Source of the DNA: Corynebacterium sanguinis
GTDB lineage: Bacteria; Actinomycetota; Actinomycetes; Mycobacteriales; Mycobacteriaceae
Length of the DNA: 64,000 nucleotides
Direction of reading: 5' to 3'
Assembly: GCF_007641235.1 (NCBI RefSeq)
Contig: NZ_CP038157.1
Location: 496,001-560,000, forward strand
The notes under the pieces were generated by a model. It was not told the DNA's origin and ran no database searches. It saw only the letters and a list, made by a program, of their open reading frames with translations. Positions within the stretch are counted from its first letter, which is position 1; every line of letters begins with the position of its first letter. This document shows, one piece after another, positions 35,597 through 45,126 of the stretch. Position numbers and translations under genes: made by a program.

Positions 35597-37194
35597 GCGC
35601 GCAACCGCTCCGCGAGCGCCCGGCGCGTGGTCCGGGTTGTCCGCGCCTCGATCAGGGTGATGGGGGCGAGGGCATCGTCGGTGAGGGCGTCGATAAGCTG
35701 CGCGAGGCTGTCCGCGCGCACGTAACTCACGTCGTAGGCCTGCGCGATCGCCTCGAGGTCCACGTCGTGCGGGGTGCCGAAGGCCTCCTCGAAGCTGCCG
35801 CGGACCTCGGGCGCGCCGACCTCGAGGGTTTCGAAGATACCGCCGCCGTTGTCGTTGGACACGACGATGGTCAGGTTGCTCGGGCGGCGCTGGCCCGGCC
35901 CCATGAGCAGGCCGCCGACGTCGTGGAGGAAGGTCACGTCCCCCATCAGCGCCACCGTGCGCGGCGCGCGGACCTCGTCAGGGTGCAGCGCCTGGGTCGC
36001 TAGGGCGACGCCGACCGCCTGGGAGACGGTGCCGTCAATGCCCGCTGCGCCGCGGGCGGAGAAGGTGCTCACGCCATCGAAGGGCAGGCCCACCAGGGAG
36101 GCGTCACGCACCGGGTTCGACGCGCCGAGGACCAGCGTGTCGCCCACGGCGAGCGTGTCGCCGACCGCCGCGGCGACGTGGAGGCCCGTAAACCCAAACT
36201 GCTCGTCGGCCAGCGCGTCGCGCACGGTCTGCGCCCCGACCTCGCCGGCGGCCTCGCAGATTTTCAGCCACGTGTCACTGAGCTGGCCTACGGCCTTGAC
36301 CCGGGACGCGCGGACCTGCGGCTGCGCCGTGAAGGTGTCCGTGCGCGAGAGCCCGATGACGGTGATCTCCGGGTCGTCGAGCAGCGCCATCACCTCGCGG
36401 TGCAGCGTGGGGTGGCCCACCACGATCACCTGCTCCGGCTTCGTGGAGGCGGCGAAGTCCCCGCCGTCGTGGCTGATCGACACCGCCGACTGCGCGAAGA
36501 ACCGCGCCGCCAGCGGGTGGACCTGGTGAAAGGGCGTCGGCGCCGTCGGCTCGGCGATCGTCGGCACGTGCTCGAGCCCCGGCACCTCCCACGCCTCGTC
36601 GCCCGCGATGACAAGCGTGTCGCGGCTTAGGTCCACCTCGACCTCGCCGTGGTCGCACCACCGGGCCCCGTCGAAGCGGCCCGGGCCGACGCGCCGCGGC
36701 TCGCCGTGCGCGGCGGGCAGAGCGGCGGGCACGAGCGGGGTGTCCAGGGCGACGTTGATGTGCACCTGGTCCGGCTCAAACGAGATGTCAGACTCCAGCG
36801 AGGACACCTGTTGGGTGGCGGCGTAGCGCCCGAAGATCCCCTCCTGCCAGATCGTTTGCGACGCGCCCGTGCCCAAAAGCCGCGCGGGGCGGTCAGCGCT
36901 GATCACGGCCAGCGGGGTGTGCGACATGTGCGCCTCGACGACCGCCGGGTACGCGTTGGCCACCGCGGTGCCGGAGGTCATGACCACGCCCACGTGGCGG
37001 CGCTGCAACCGCGCCATCCCGAGTGCGGTAAAGGCGGCGGCGCGCTCGTCGATACGCACGTGCACGCGAATATCACCCCGTGCAAGCAGCGCGTAGGCCA
37101 GTGGCGAGTTGCGCGACCCGGGGCTGAGGACGACATCAGTAACGTGGCGCGCCAGCGTATCGACGACGTAGGTGGCGAGTTCCATGGAATCCAT
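35593..37194 (-). CDS. menD: 2-succinyl-5-enolpyruvyl-6-hydroxy-3-cyclohexene-1-carboxylate synthase
   Basis: A ThDP-dependent enzyme of about 533 residues that condenses isochorismate with 2-oxoglutarate. Visible are [12 protein letters not shown], the [12 protein letters not shown] glutamate region that activates Th[19 protein letters not shown], and the C-terminal ThDP-binding [13 protein letters not shown] with a following NDNGGGIFE. The start is uncertain: ATG 37194, ATG 37185 or GTG 37206, which directly follows the upstream stop; none has a strong ribosome binding site. It is co-directional with the genes on both sides. Confidence 0.93.
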   Translation of the reverse strand: MDSMELATYVVDTLARHVTDVVLSPGSRNSPLAYALLARGDIRVHVRIDERAAAFTALGMARLQRRHVGVVMTSGTAVANAYPAVVEAHMSHTPLAVISADRPARLLGTGASQTIWQEGIFGRYAATQQVSSLESDISFEPDQVHINVALDTPLVPAALPAAHGEPRRVGPGRFDGARWCDHGEVEVDLSRDTLVIAGDEAWEVPGLEHVPTIAEPTAPTPFHQVHPLAARFFAQSAVSISHDGGDFAASTKPEQVIVVGHPTLHREVMALLDDPEITVIGLSRTDTFTAQPQVRASRVKAVGQLSDTWLKICEAAGEVGAQTVRDALADEQFGFTGLHVAAAVGDTLAVGDTLVLGASNPVRDASLVGLPFDGVSTFSARGAAGIDGTVSQAVGVALATQALHPDEVRAPRTVALMGDVTFLHDVGGLLMGPGQRRPSNLTIVVSNDNGGGIFETLEVGAPEVRGSFEEAFGTPHDVDLEAIAQAYDVSYVRADSLAQLIDALTDDALAPITLIEARTTRTTRRALAERLRA

Positions 37195-37206
37195 TGCGCG
37201 ACCCAC

Positions 37207-37644
37207 TTATCCGTTGAGCAGGCTGTCGAGCAGCCCGCCGACCTCGTCGCGAATCTCCGGCGCCAGCTCCGTGGGGAGCTCGGTCGGCAGCTCGGTGGGG
37301 AGCTGCGTCGGGATGTCGGGAAGGCGCGTCGTCGTGGTCGTCGAGGTGGTGGTCGCCGTCGTGGTCTCGGTGACAGTTACCGTCGGCTGGTTCGTCTCCT
37401 CGGCGGCGCTGCGCCACAGCACCATGAACAGCACGGCGGCCGCGGTGGCTAGAGCTGCAATGATGCCAAGCGCGATCGCGGCTGTGTTGGAGCTCGTGCC
37501 CTCTGGCTCCGGCTCGTAGTAGACGGGCTCCTCCCACTGCGGCTCGGGCGAGTACTGGGGCTGCGCCGGGAAGTGCTGCTGGGGGCGGCGCGGCTGCCGG
37601 CCAAACTGGCGCGTTTCGTCCTCGAACGGGTCCCTGGAATTCAT
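37207..37644 (-). CDS. Small single-pass membrane protein with Thr-rich and PTEL repeats
   Basis: A 145-residue protein: a Pro/Gln/Glu-rich cytoplasmic N-terminus, one membrane helix (about residues 54-76), then a Thr-rich stretch and three PTEL repeats (about residues 115-126) that are probably outside the cell. No family is recognised. The stop is immediately followed by the menD start region, suggesting joint transcription. Confidence 0.7.
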   Translation of the reverse strand: MNSRDPFEDETRQFGRQPRRPQQHFPAQPQYSPEPQWEEPVYYEPEPEGTSSNTAAIALGIIAALATAAAVLFMVLWRSAAEETNQPTVTVTETTTATTTSTTTTTRLPDIPTQLPTELPTELPTELAPEIRDEVGGLLDSLLNG

Positions 37645-37681
37645 GCACCTAGATTAGCGCGCCGCGCGACAAACCCAGCAG

Positions 37682-39262
37682 CTAGAACGTCAGCCCGAAC
37701 ACCGGCACGGCAATGAAGTAGGTGGCCAGCGTGATCAGAACCAGGGCGATCAGGTTGAGCCAGATACCGCCCTTGAGCATCTCACCCATGGTGACGTAAC
37801 CGGAGGAGTAGGCGATGGCGTTCGGCGGGGTCGCCACGGGCAGCATGAACGCGCAGGTTGCCGACAGGGCAACCGGGATAGCGAGCAACAGCACGTTGAT
37901 CTCGCCGCCACCGGTCAAACCGATGCCCACCGCGACGCCGCCCATGATGGGCAGGAAGGTCGCTGCGGTCGCGGTGTTGGAGGTCAGCTCCGTCAAACCG
38001 AGCACCAGGGCCGAAACCGCGAGGATCAGCAGGAAGATCGGCAGCGCGGCGAGGTTCTTCGCGGACTCGCCGATCCACAGGGACAAACCGGTGGAGGTGA
38101 ACATGGCGGACAAGGAGAGGCCGCCGCCGAACAAGATGAGGACGTCCCACGGCACATCGGTTGCGGTGTCCCAGTCGATGACGCGCTTTCCGCTCTTCTC
38201 CACGGGGAGGGCGAACATAAGCAAGCCTGCGATGATGCCCACGACGGCGTCGTCGTACGGGAATTCCCAGCCGAAGTAGTCGCGTGCGAGCGGGATAACA
38301 ATCCACGCCAGTGCCGCTGCGAGGAAGATTATTCCCACTGCGACCTGGGCGAAGTTCCACTTGCCCAGTTTCTGGATCTCCTCCTGGATGAGCGCTTTGC
38401 CGCCGGGGATTTCGTCGACCTCGGGCTTGAACACGGTGATGAGAACCAGCCAGGCGACCACGGTGAAGACGATCGCGACCGGCATGCCCACGAGCATCCA
38501 CTGGCCGAAACCGATCGTGATGTCGTGCGCCTCCTTCATGTACCCGGCAAGAAGCGCGTTCGGCGGGGTGCCGATCAGGGTGCCAAGCGAACCGATCGAC
38601 GCCGCGTACGCGATAGCCAGCATCAGCGCGGTGGCGAAGTTCTTCTGCTTGGACATTCCCCCGACGGACTCGGCGGTCAGGGTGAGCACGGAGACGCCAA
38701 TCGGCAGCATGACCGCGGCAGTCGCGGTGTTGGACACCCACATGGACATGAACCCGGTGGCGATCATGAACCCGAGGATGATGCGCTTCGGGCTCGTGCC
38801 CACCACGGAGACCACCGCAAGCGCCAACCGGCGGTGCAGGTTCCAGCGCTGCAGACCCAGCGCCATGAGGAACCCGCCGAGGAAGAGGAAGATCGTGGAC
38901 GACGCGTAGGGCGAGGCGACGGCGGAGAACGGGGCGACGGCGGCGAGCGGGAAGATCGCGATCGGCAGCAGTGCGGTCGCGGCGAGCGGGATAGCCTCCG
39001 TCATCCACCACACGCCCATGAGAACGGTGGTGGCCGCGACAACGCGCATGGCCTCGGCGGTATATTCGGCTCCCTCCTTCGCACCGGTGGACTGGGCGAC
39101 GGTTTCCGGCGCACCCTCCGGGAAGATGAAGTAGACGATCGCGGCGAGCAGTAGACCGGCAATGAGTCCGATCAGCTGGCGCCGCCAGTCCTTCGGGTCC
39201 GGGGATTTAGCGAGATCACCGTCGGACAGGATCGTCTAGCGCTCGGAGACGGTGGTAGACAC
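37682..39262 (-). pseudogene. SLC13/DASS-type sodium:dicarboxylate symporter gene with an in-frame amber codon
   Basis: The open frame 39049-37682 encodes 455 residues of a DASS transporter with the paired SNTATAA motifs (VSNTATAAVMLP and TSNTATAATFLP) and GTPPNALL. Upstream of ATG 39049 the same frame continues without any start codon but encodes an expected first membrane helix (QLIGLIAGLLLAAIVYFIF). It leads to GTG 39260-39262, which has AAGGA at ideal spacing and begins MSTTVSER, followed by TAG at 39236-39238. A single amber mutation thus separates the normal start from the gene. Translation from 39049 would lack the first helix. The substrate is likely succinate or a similar dicarboxylate. 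Confidence 0.8.
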
Positions 39263-39339
39263 GGGCGTTCCTTAAGTTTTCAGGTAATGGCGATCACAGT
39301 TTAGGTTCCTTCACATAAATACTCCGAATCCCCTCCCCC

Positions 39340-40284
39340 CTATAGGTGGGCGTAGGACTCGCGTACCCTGCGGAACCACCACTCTCTCCTTTCCGGACGG
39401 GCACGCAACCCCTGCAGTCGCTCCGGATCGGGGGTAGCCAATCGCACTTCAAGCTGGCCGTGGACGATCTCCCGCGGTTCGCAGACGTCTTCGACGAACA
39501 GCCTCTGGGTGGCTAACCCCGCCGCCCGAGAACCGGCCAGCTTGGCAGCCACGAGGCCCGCGCCCACACCGACGGCGGTGTCTAGGGCGCTGGCGACCGT
39601 GAGGTCGAGCCCCAGCTCCTCCCCGACGCGCAGGAGCCGGTGCACGCCGCCGAGCGGCGCGGCCTTGACAACGGCCACATCCGCCGCCCGGAGCTTCGCC
39701 ACCCGGTGTGGATCGGAGGCGCGCCGGATCGACTCGTCGGCGGCAATCGGTGTCGCCACCCGCGCTCGCACCTCGGCGAGCTCCTCCACGGTGCAACACG
39801 GCTGCTCGATGTACTCGAGCTCGCCCAACCGGTGCGCCGCCTCGACGGCCTCATCCACGCTCCAGCCCCGGTTGGCATCCACCCGGAGCACCGCCCCGGG
39901 CCGCAGGGAGCGGACAGCGTTCACGCGGGCGAGGTCGTCGTCAAGCGACTGCCCCTTTTCCGCAACCTTGATTTTGAAGGTGCCCACACCAGGAAACCTT
40001 TCGAGGACCTTCTCCACCTCGGCGGGGCCCACTGCGGGGACGGTGCCGTTGACCTCCACCCAGCCGCTCGCCGCGGGTAGCCCCTCGAACGCGGCCTCTA
40101 TGCCCGCCGCGAGCCAGTGCGCGGCTTCCTCCGGGCCGTACTCGAGGAAGGGCGAGAACTCGCCCCAGCCGGCGGGGCCGTCGATAAGCAGGGCCTCACG
40201 CGTATCGACGCCCCGGAAACGCACCGCCATCGGCAGAGAAACAACGTGGGCGCGGTCGAGAATGTCGTCGATACTCGGTGTCAT
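39340..40284 (-). CDS. menC: o-Succinylbenzoate synthase
   Basis: A 314-residue enolase-superfamily enzyme that dehydrates SHCHC to o-succinylbenzoate. Catalytic features are visible: the KIK lysine pair (FKIKVAEKG), metal ligands in RVDANRGW, YIEQPC and AADES, and the second lysine in VVKAAPLGG. ATG 40284 is 16 nt from the divergent menB ATG. TACACT ends 7 nt before the menC ATG, suggesting a leaderless transcript. Confidence 0.93.
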   Translation of the reverse strand: MTPSIDDILDRAHVVSLPMAVRFRGVDTREALLIDGPAGWGEFSPFLEYGPEEAAHWLAAGIEAAFEGLPAASGWVEVNGTVPAVGPAEVEKVLERFPGVGTFKIKVAEKGQSLDDDLARVNAVRSLRPGAVLRVDANRGWSVDEAVEAAHRLGELEYIEQPCCTVEELAEVRARVATPIAADESIRRASDPHRVAKLRAADVAVVKAAPLGGVHRLLRVGEELGLDLTVASALDTAVGVGAGLVAAKLAGSRAAGLATQRLFVEDVCEPREIVHGQLEVRLATPDPERLQGLRARPERREWWFRRVRESYAHL

Positions 40285-40291
40285 GGGGCAA

Positions 40292-40297
40292 AGTGTA
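40292..40297 (-). promoter_or_regulatory. -10 element of menC
   Basis: Minus-strand TACACT ends 7 nt before the menC ATG within the 16-nt menC-menB spacer; no Shine-Dalgarno sequence fits in this space. Confidence 0.45.
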
Positions 40298-40300
40298 AGC

Positions 40301-41227
40301 ATGAGCTACTCCACCGACCAGCCCTTCGACCCCTCGCAGTGGGATGTCGTCGACGGTTTCGATTTCACCGACATCACTTACCACCGCCACAACGGCGGCG
40401 GGCGCGCCAACGGCACCGTGCGCATCGCCTTCGATCGCCCCGAGGTGCGCAACGCGTTCCGTCCGCACACCGTCGACGAGCTGTACCGCGCGCTCGACCA
40501 CGCCCGGCGCGACCCGTCGGTGGGGACGGTGCTGCTCACTGGCAACGGGCCCTCAGACAAGGACGGCGGCTGGGCGTTTTGCTCGGGAGGCGACCAGCGC
40601 ATCCGCGGCCGCTCCGGTTACCAGTACGCCTCCGACTCCGGTGAGGTGGATTCCGCTCGGGTGAAGGCCGAGGGCGGGCGCCTTCACATCCTCGAGGTAC
40701 AGCGCCTGATCCGCACCATGCCCAAGGTGGTCATCGCCGTGGTGAACGGCTGGGCCGCCGGGGGCGGGCACTCCCTCCACGTCGTCTGCGACCTGACCAT
40801 CGCCTCACGCCAGGAGGCGCGTTTCAAGCAGACGGACGCCGACGTCGGATCCTTCGACGCCGGCTACGGCTCGGCGTACCTGGCCAAGATGGTGGGGCAG
40901 AAGTTCGCGCGCGAGATCTTCTTCCTTGGCCGGACCTACACCGCAGAGGATATGCAGCGCATGGGCGCGGTCAACATCGTTGCCGACCACGGCCAACTCG
41001 AGGAGGAGGCGATCGCGGCCGCGCGGGAGATCAACACCAAGTCCCCCACCGCCCAGCGCATGCTGAAGTTCGCGTTCAACCTCACCGACGACGGCCTGAT
41101 GGGCCAGCAGGTGTTCGCCGGCGAGGCAACGCGCCTGGCCTACATGACGGACGAGGCCGTCGAGGGCCGCGACGCGTTCTTGCACAAGCGCGACCCGAAC
41201 TGGGACGAGTTCCCGTACTTCTACTAG
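40301..41227 (+). CDS. menB: 1,4-Dihydroxy-2-naphthoyl-CoA synthase
   Basis: A 308-residue crotonase-fold enzyme that closes the naphthoate ring from OSB-CoA. It has FDRPEVRNAFRP, the oxyanion segment CSGGDQRIRG, GWAAGGGHSLHVVCDL, and the MenB-type TDADVGSFDAGYGSAYLAK region, and ends in the conserved PYFY. ATG 40301 gives the family N-terminus; longer frames would run through menC. It is convergent with the PepSY gene, separated by a repeat-rich 97-nt spacer. Confidence 0.95.
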   Translation: MSYSTDQPFDPSQWDVVDGFDFTDITYHRHNGGGRANGTVRIAFDRPEVRNAFRPHTVDELYRALDHARRDPSVGTVLLTGNGPSDKDGGWAFCSGGDQRIRGRSGYQYASDSGEVDSARVKAEGGRLHILEVQRLIRTMPKVVIAVVNGWAAGGGHSLHVVCDLTIASRQEARFKQTDADVGSFDAGYGSAYLAKMVGQKFAREIFFLGRTYTAEDMQRMGAVNIVADHGQLEEEAIAAAREINTKSPTAQRMLKFAFNLTDDGLMGQQVFAGEATRLAYMTDEAVEGRDAFLHKRDPNWDEFPYFY

Positions 41228-41228
41228 G

Positions 41229-41328
41229 GCGCGGGCGCTCACCCTAAACCCGGACGCCTCAGAGCGCGGGTGCTCAGCCTAAACTCGCTGCATTTTCGTA
41301 CCGTGTGGGTTTCTGTGTCCGGGTTTAG
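41229..41328. repeat. Inverted and direct repeats in the menB-PepSY intergenic region
   Basis: A perfect 12-bp inverted repeat, CTAAACCCGGAC (41244-41255) and GTCCGGGTTTAG (41317-41328), overlaps the PepSY stop codon. A direct repeat of about 21 nt (GCGCGGG..GCTCA..CTAAAC at 41229 and 41264) shares its left arm. The structure could end transcription from both sides, although it has no T run. Confidence 0.6.
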
Positions 41329-42630
41329 GCGGACCACGCCGACCGCTGCGCCGCCCGCGCCGCCAGGAGCCGATCCGCGACGCGCATCGCGGCAAAACTC
41401 AGTCCGAACAGGGGCAGGAACAGCCCAACGGCCACCCCGAAGATCGCCACAATCACCCAGTCGGTGCGCGTCAGTCTCGTCCGCCCCGGCACCCCGGCGA
41501 CACCGGTGTGGCTCGGGCGCCGGCGCCACCACATCACGTAGCCCATCACGGTCATTGCGCAGATCCCGAGCGCCAGCAGCGCCAGGGCGATTTGGAGCGG
41601 CAGCCCGAACATGATGCCCATGTGCAGGTAGATGCCCCAGGACATGAGCTTGGAAAACAGGGGGAGCTCGCTTAACGGCAGAGCGTCGACGCTCACAGCA
41701 TCCGAGGTGACTCGCCACGGCACCCACCGCTCGCTCGCCTGCCACGCGTGGGAGCCGTCCTTGGGCACGAAAAGCCGCAGTTGCCCGGTCAGCCCCTGTG
41801 CTGTCGCGGTATCGAGCACGACCGCGGCTTGGTCCGCCACCTCCGCCGGGCTCAACTTTTCGCCCGGCCGGTCAATCTCGGTCTCAATCGGCTCGGCCTT
41901 CGCACCTATCCACTCGACGGTTTTGCCCACGTTTTCCCCGGCAAGCACGGACCACGTCACGCCGGTTACAGACAGCCCGAGCGTGCCGACGAGCAGCCAG
42001 GTGCCCACGACACCGTGGAGGTTAACCACCCGCCCGCGCCGCGACGTGCGCTTTTCCAACCCGGTCAGCACCCGCGTGCGGGTGACGCGCCACCACAGGA
42101 ATAGCCCGCCCAGGGCAACGACCCACAGCCAGCTTGCGGCGAGCTCCGCGTAGAGCCTGCCGGGTTCACCGATGTGGAGGTTTTTGTGCAGCCCCCAGGA
42201 TCCAGTGCCGCAGGGGCAGCTCGCCGAGGCCCGAGTAGCTGGGTGCGTCGCCGATCACCTGCCCGCCGTGCGGGTTGACCAAGACGCTGCGCAGTTCTTC
42301 GTTTTCCGCGATGGACTCGTCGATAAGCAGCACTCGCGTGGGTTCGCTTGGGCTTGACGACGGCCACACTTGCGCCACCTCCATCTCGGGGTGCGTTCCC
42401 TGCGCCGCGCGGATCTGGCTTGCGAGCGCCACCTCACCGTCGTCCGCCGGGACCGTGAGAACGTTCTTGTAGAAGACGTTTTCCAAGGTCGGGGCAAGCG
42501 CATACAGGCCGCCGCCGAGCGCGGCGACGAAGACGAAGGACGCGATGAAGAACCCGGCGTAGAAGTGGATGCGGCGCGTCAGCGCTGGCAACCCACTCGC
42601 CGTCGAGCTGGACTGAACAATGGTCGACAC
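41325..42630 (-). pseudogene. PepSY-associated membrane protein, frameshifted
   Basis: Two frames form one PepSY-TM protein of about 434 residues. The 5' frame (42630-42166) has a membrane helix and a PepSY-like domain, then ends HWILGAAQKPPHR. Removing one G from the five-G run at 42192-42196 gives HWILGLHKNLHIGEPGRLY and continues into the second frame, which carries further helices and MLTGLEKRTSRRGRVVNLH. Such proteins are often linked to iron or haem uptake or reduction; no partner gene is adjacent. GTG 42630 has GAGG nearby. It is divergent from menE. Confidence 0.8.
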
Positions 42631-42748
42631 GACCTCAACTTTCGGTTCGAAGGGACGGGAAAGTTGTCGCAGTCGCGCCCCGCATGGTTCCCCGGGGGTA
42701 ATACCTTTGGCGATCCGCGCTGCGTGCTCGCGGTTTCCCCTCCCCCGC

Positions 42749-42754
42749 TAGAAT
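42749..42754 (+). promoter_or_regulatory. -10 element of menE
   Basis: TAGAAT is followed by 7 nt and then GTG 42762, the first codon of menE; no ribosome binding site is present, so a leaderless transcript is likely. The 131-nt menE-PepSY spacer holds nothing else I recognise. Confidence 0.55.
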
Positions 42755-42761
42755 CACCTGC

Positions 42762-43886
42762 GTGCACCGCCTCGAAGTCCTCCCCGTCGACCAGCGCGAC
42801 CCGCTGGCCATTCTCAACGACCTCGAGGAGGCCCTCGCCGGCCACCGCAGCCTGCTGCCCGTGCCTACCGACGACCCGGCGCGCGCGAACCTGCTGCGTA
42901 ACACCCAGGGCGTCGGCGAGCCGATTGACGCCGACGTCGCGCTGGTCGTGTCCACCTCCGGCTCCACGGGCCGCCCGAAGGGCGCGCAGCTGACCAGCGC
43001 GAACCTGGTGTCCAGCGCGGATGCGACGCACCAGTTCCTCGGCGGCGAGGGCCAGTGGTTGCTGGCCATGCCGGCGAGCTACATCGCGGGCCTGCAGGTC
43101 CTGGTGCGCAGTCTCGTCGCGGGCGTCGAGCCGGAGTTCGTGGATCTTTCCCAGGGCTTCCGCGTCGCAGAGTTCGCCGCGCGCGCCCGCGCCCTGGCGG
43201 CAACCGGCGAGCGTTGCTACACCTCACTGACACCGATGCAGCTGGCTAAGGCACTGTCCACCCTCGAGGGCATCGAGGCCCTGCGCCTTTTCCGCGCAGT
43301 GCTGGTCGGCGGCGCCGCGACCAACCCCACGTTGCTGCGTTCCGCCCGCGACCTGCGGGTTAACGTCGTGACCACCTACGGCTCCTCCGAAACCGCGGGC
43401 GGCTGCGTCTACGACGGCCGGCCGCTGCCCGGCGCGAAGGTCCGCATCGCTGGCGGCCGCATCCTGCTGGGTGGCCCGACGATTGCGCGCGGGTATCGCA
43501 ACCTGCCCGGCCACGAGGCGTTCGCCGAGCCCGGCTGGTTCGCCACCTCGGACGCGGGCTTGCTTGTCGACGGCCTCCTCACCGTCTCCGGTCGCCTGGA
43601 CAACGTCATCGACTCCGGCGGGTTGAAACTGCACCCCGAGGTGCTGGAGAACTTCATGCTTCGCATCCCCGGCGTGACCGCCGCGTGCGTGGTCGGGGTC
43701 GCTGACGAGCGCCTTGGCCAGCGCATCTGCGCCGCCTACACCGGCTCTGCCGAGCTGGCCTCGCTCATGGACGCGTTCGAGGAGCTACCCCGCTGGCAGG
43801 TGCCCAAGGAGGTCAAGGTGGTGCCCGCTTTGCCGCTGCTCGGCCCGGGTAAGGTCGACCGCGCGGCCGTCACTGAGCTCTTTTAA
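42762..43886 (+). CDS. menE: o-Succinylbenzoate-CoA ligase
   Basis: A 374-residue acyl-adenylate-forming enzyme, short as usual for actinobacterial MenE. The P-loop-like VSTSGSTGRPKGAQL, TTYGSSETAGG, the SGRLDNVIDSGG hinge region and the C-terminal lysine in PLLGPGKVDR are present. It activates OSB for MenB. The GTG start directly follows a -10 element. Its end overlaps the convergent oxidoreductase gene by 17 nt. Confidence 0.93.
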   Translation: MHRLEVLPVDQRDPLAILNDLEEALAGHRSLLPVPTDDPARANLLRNTQGVGEPIDADVALVVSTSGSTGRPKGAQLTSANLVSSADATHQFLGGEGQWLLAMPASYIAGLQVLVRSLVAGVEPEFVDLSQGFRVAEFAARARALAATGERCYTSLTPMQLAKALSTLEGIEALRLFRAVLVGGAATNPTLLRSARDLRVNVVTTYGSSETAGGCVYDGRPLPGAKVRIAGGRILLGGPTIARGYRNLPGHEAFAEPGWFATSDAGLLVDGLLTVSGRLDNVIDSGGLKLHPEVLENFMLRIPGVTAACVVGVADERLGQRICAAYTGSAELASLMDAFEELPRWQVPKEVKVVPALPLLGPGKVDRAAVTELF

Positions 43887-45126
43887 GCACCGCCTGGGCC
43901 GCCCACAGCCCGGCCATGCCGTGGACCCCGGCACCCGGCGCCGTCGACCCGCTGGCCAGAAACACCCCGCCTGCGACGTGGTGGGGGTGGCGAAACACCA
44001 TCTGCCGCACGTTCATTTCCCCTCCGGCGATGTCCTCGATGTAGCCCGTGACGTGGGTGTCTTCAACGCAGTCGCGGAACCCGGGGGCGAAGCGCTTGAT
44101 CTGGCGCGCGATGTGGCCCGTGGCGTCGCCAGTGTAACCGTGCGGGACGTGGGCGTAGGTCCACAGTGTGGTTCCGCGCGAGGGGTCGGCGACGTACTGC
44201 TGGCACACCATGACGAACGGCCGGTTCGGCATCAACCCGCGCGCGATCTGCTTCTCCGCGTGGGCGATCTCCGCGGCGGTGCCGCCGACGTGCACCGTTG
44301 CGGCCTGCCCGACGCGCGGGTCGCGCCACGGCACGGGGTTATTCAGCAGCCAATCGACCTTGAATACCCCCGGCCCCGGGTGCAGCGGGCGCGCCCCGAA
44401 GCGCTGCGCCTCGCGTGCTGTCATGTTGAGCACCACCGCATCGGCTTGCGGCAGCGTTTCCACCTCCACCCCGGTGCGGATTGTCACCCCAGCGTCGCGC
44501 GCCTGCACCGCCAGGGTCTCGGCCACGGTCTGGGCCCCGCCGCGCGCCACGGGCCACCCGTTGGCGTGCGCGAGTGCGCCGAAGAGCACCCCGAACGCGG
44601 CGGTCAGCGGGCGCGTTGGCGAGCTCATGGAGTGCACGGCGTTGCCCACGAGCAGCGCTTTCGCCTCCTCGGTGCGAAACAGCAGGTTGCCCAGCGCGGT
44701 CGCGGGCAGCGCGCCGCGCACGCCGAAGCGCGCCATCGCCACCGGGTGCGGCGGGACGCGCAGCATGGTGGGCCCGAGGATGTTCGCGAGATGCTTGTCG
44801 ACGTCCCGCGCCACCGGAAGGTGCAGCGCGTCCCAGGCTTTCTGGTCGCGCCCGAGGGCGTCGATAAGCGCAGTGCTCCTGGCCAGCGGATGCGCGACCG
44901 GGCGCGGCGCGCGCACCCAGTCGGCGTCGAGTGTTTGCGCGCCGAACGGGAACGCGGCGGCCCCGAGATCGCTGACCGCGCCCGGGAAGAGCTGTGCGGA
45001 GCGGCATTTGCCGCCGATTGTGTCCTCGCGTTCGAGCACCTCGACGCTCCAGCCGGCGCGCGCGAGGTTCAGCGCGGCGGTCAGCCCGTTGATGCCGGCG
45101 CCGACGACGACGGCTTTAGGACTCAT
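43870..45126 (-). CDS. Phytoene-desaturase-like NAD(P)/FAD-dependent oxidoreductase
   Basis: A 418-residue flavoprotein with the N-terminal dinucleotide motif VVVGAGINGLTAALNLARAG, the EREDTIGGKCRS extension and a C-terminal FAD-contact segment (STAPGAGVHGMAG) as in carotenoid desaturase and related amine-oxidase-like enzymes. Its start overlaps the end of the upstream glycosyltransferase by 11 nt, so the pair is translationally coupled. No carotenoid genes are nearby; a lipid or quinone-related substrate is possible but unproven. The longer frame upstream overlaps the glycosyltransferase and is rejected. Confidence 0.8.
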   Translation of the reverse strand: MSPKAVVVGAGINGLTAALNLARAGWSVEVLEREDTIGGKCRSAQLFPGAVSDLGAAAFPFGAQTLDADWVRAPRPVAHPLARSTALIDALGRDQKAWDALHLPVARDVDKHLANILGPTMLRVPPHPVAMARFGVRGALPATALGNLLFRTEEAKALLVGNAVHSMSSPTRPLTAAFGVLFGALAHANGWPVARGGAQTVAETLAVQARDAGVTIRTGVEVETLPQADAVVLNMTAREAQRFGARPLHPGPGVFKVDWLLNNPVPWRDPRVGQAATVHVGGTAAEIAHAEKQIARGLMPNRPFVMVCQQYVADPSRGTTLWTYAHVPHGYTGDATGHIARQIKRFAPGFRDCVEDTHVTGYIEDIAGGEMNVRQMVFRHPHHVAGGVFLASGSTAPGAGVHGMAGLWAAQAVLKRAQ

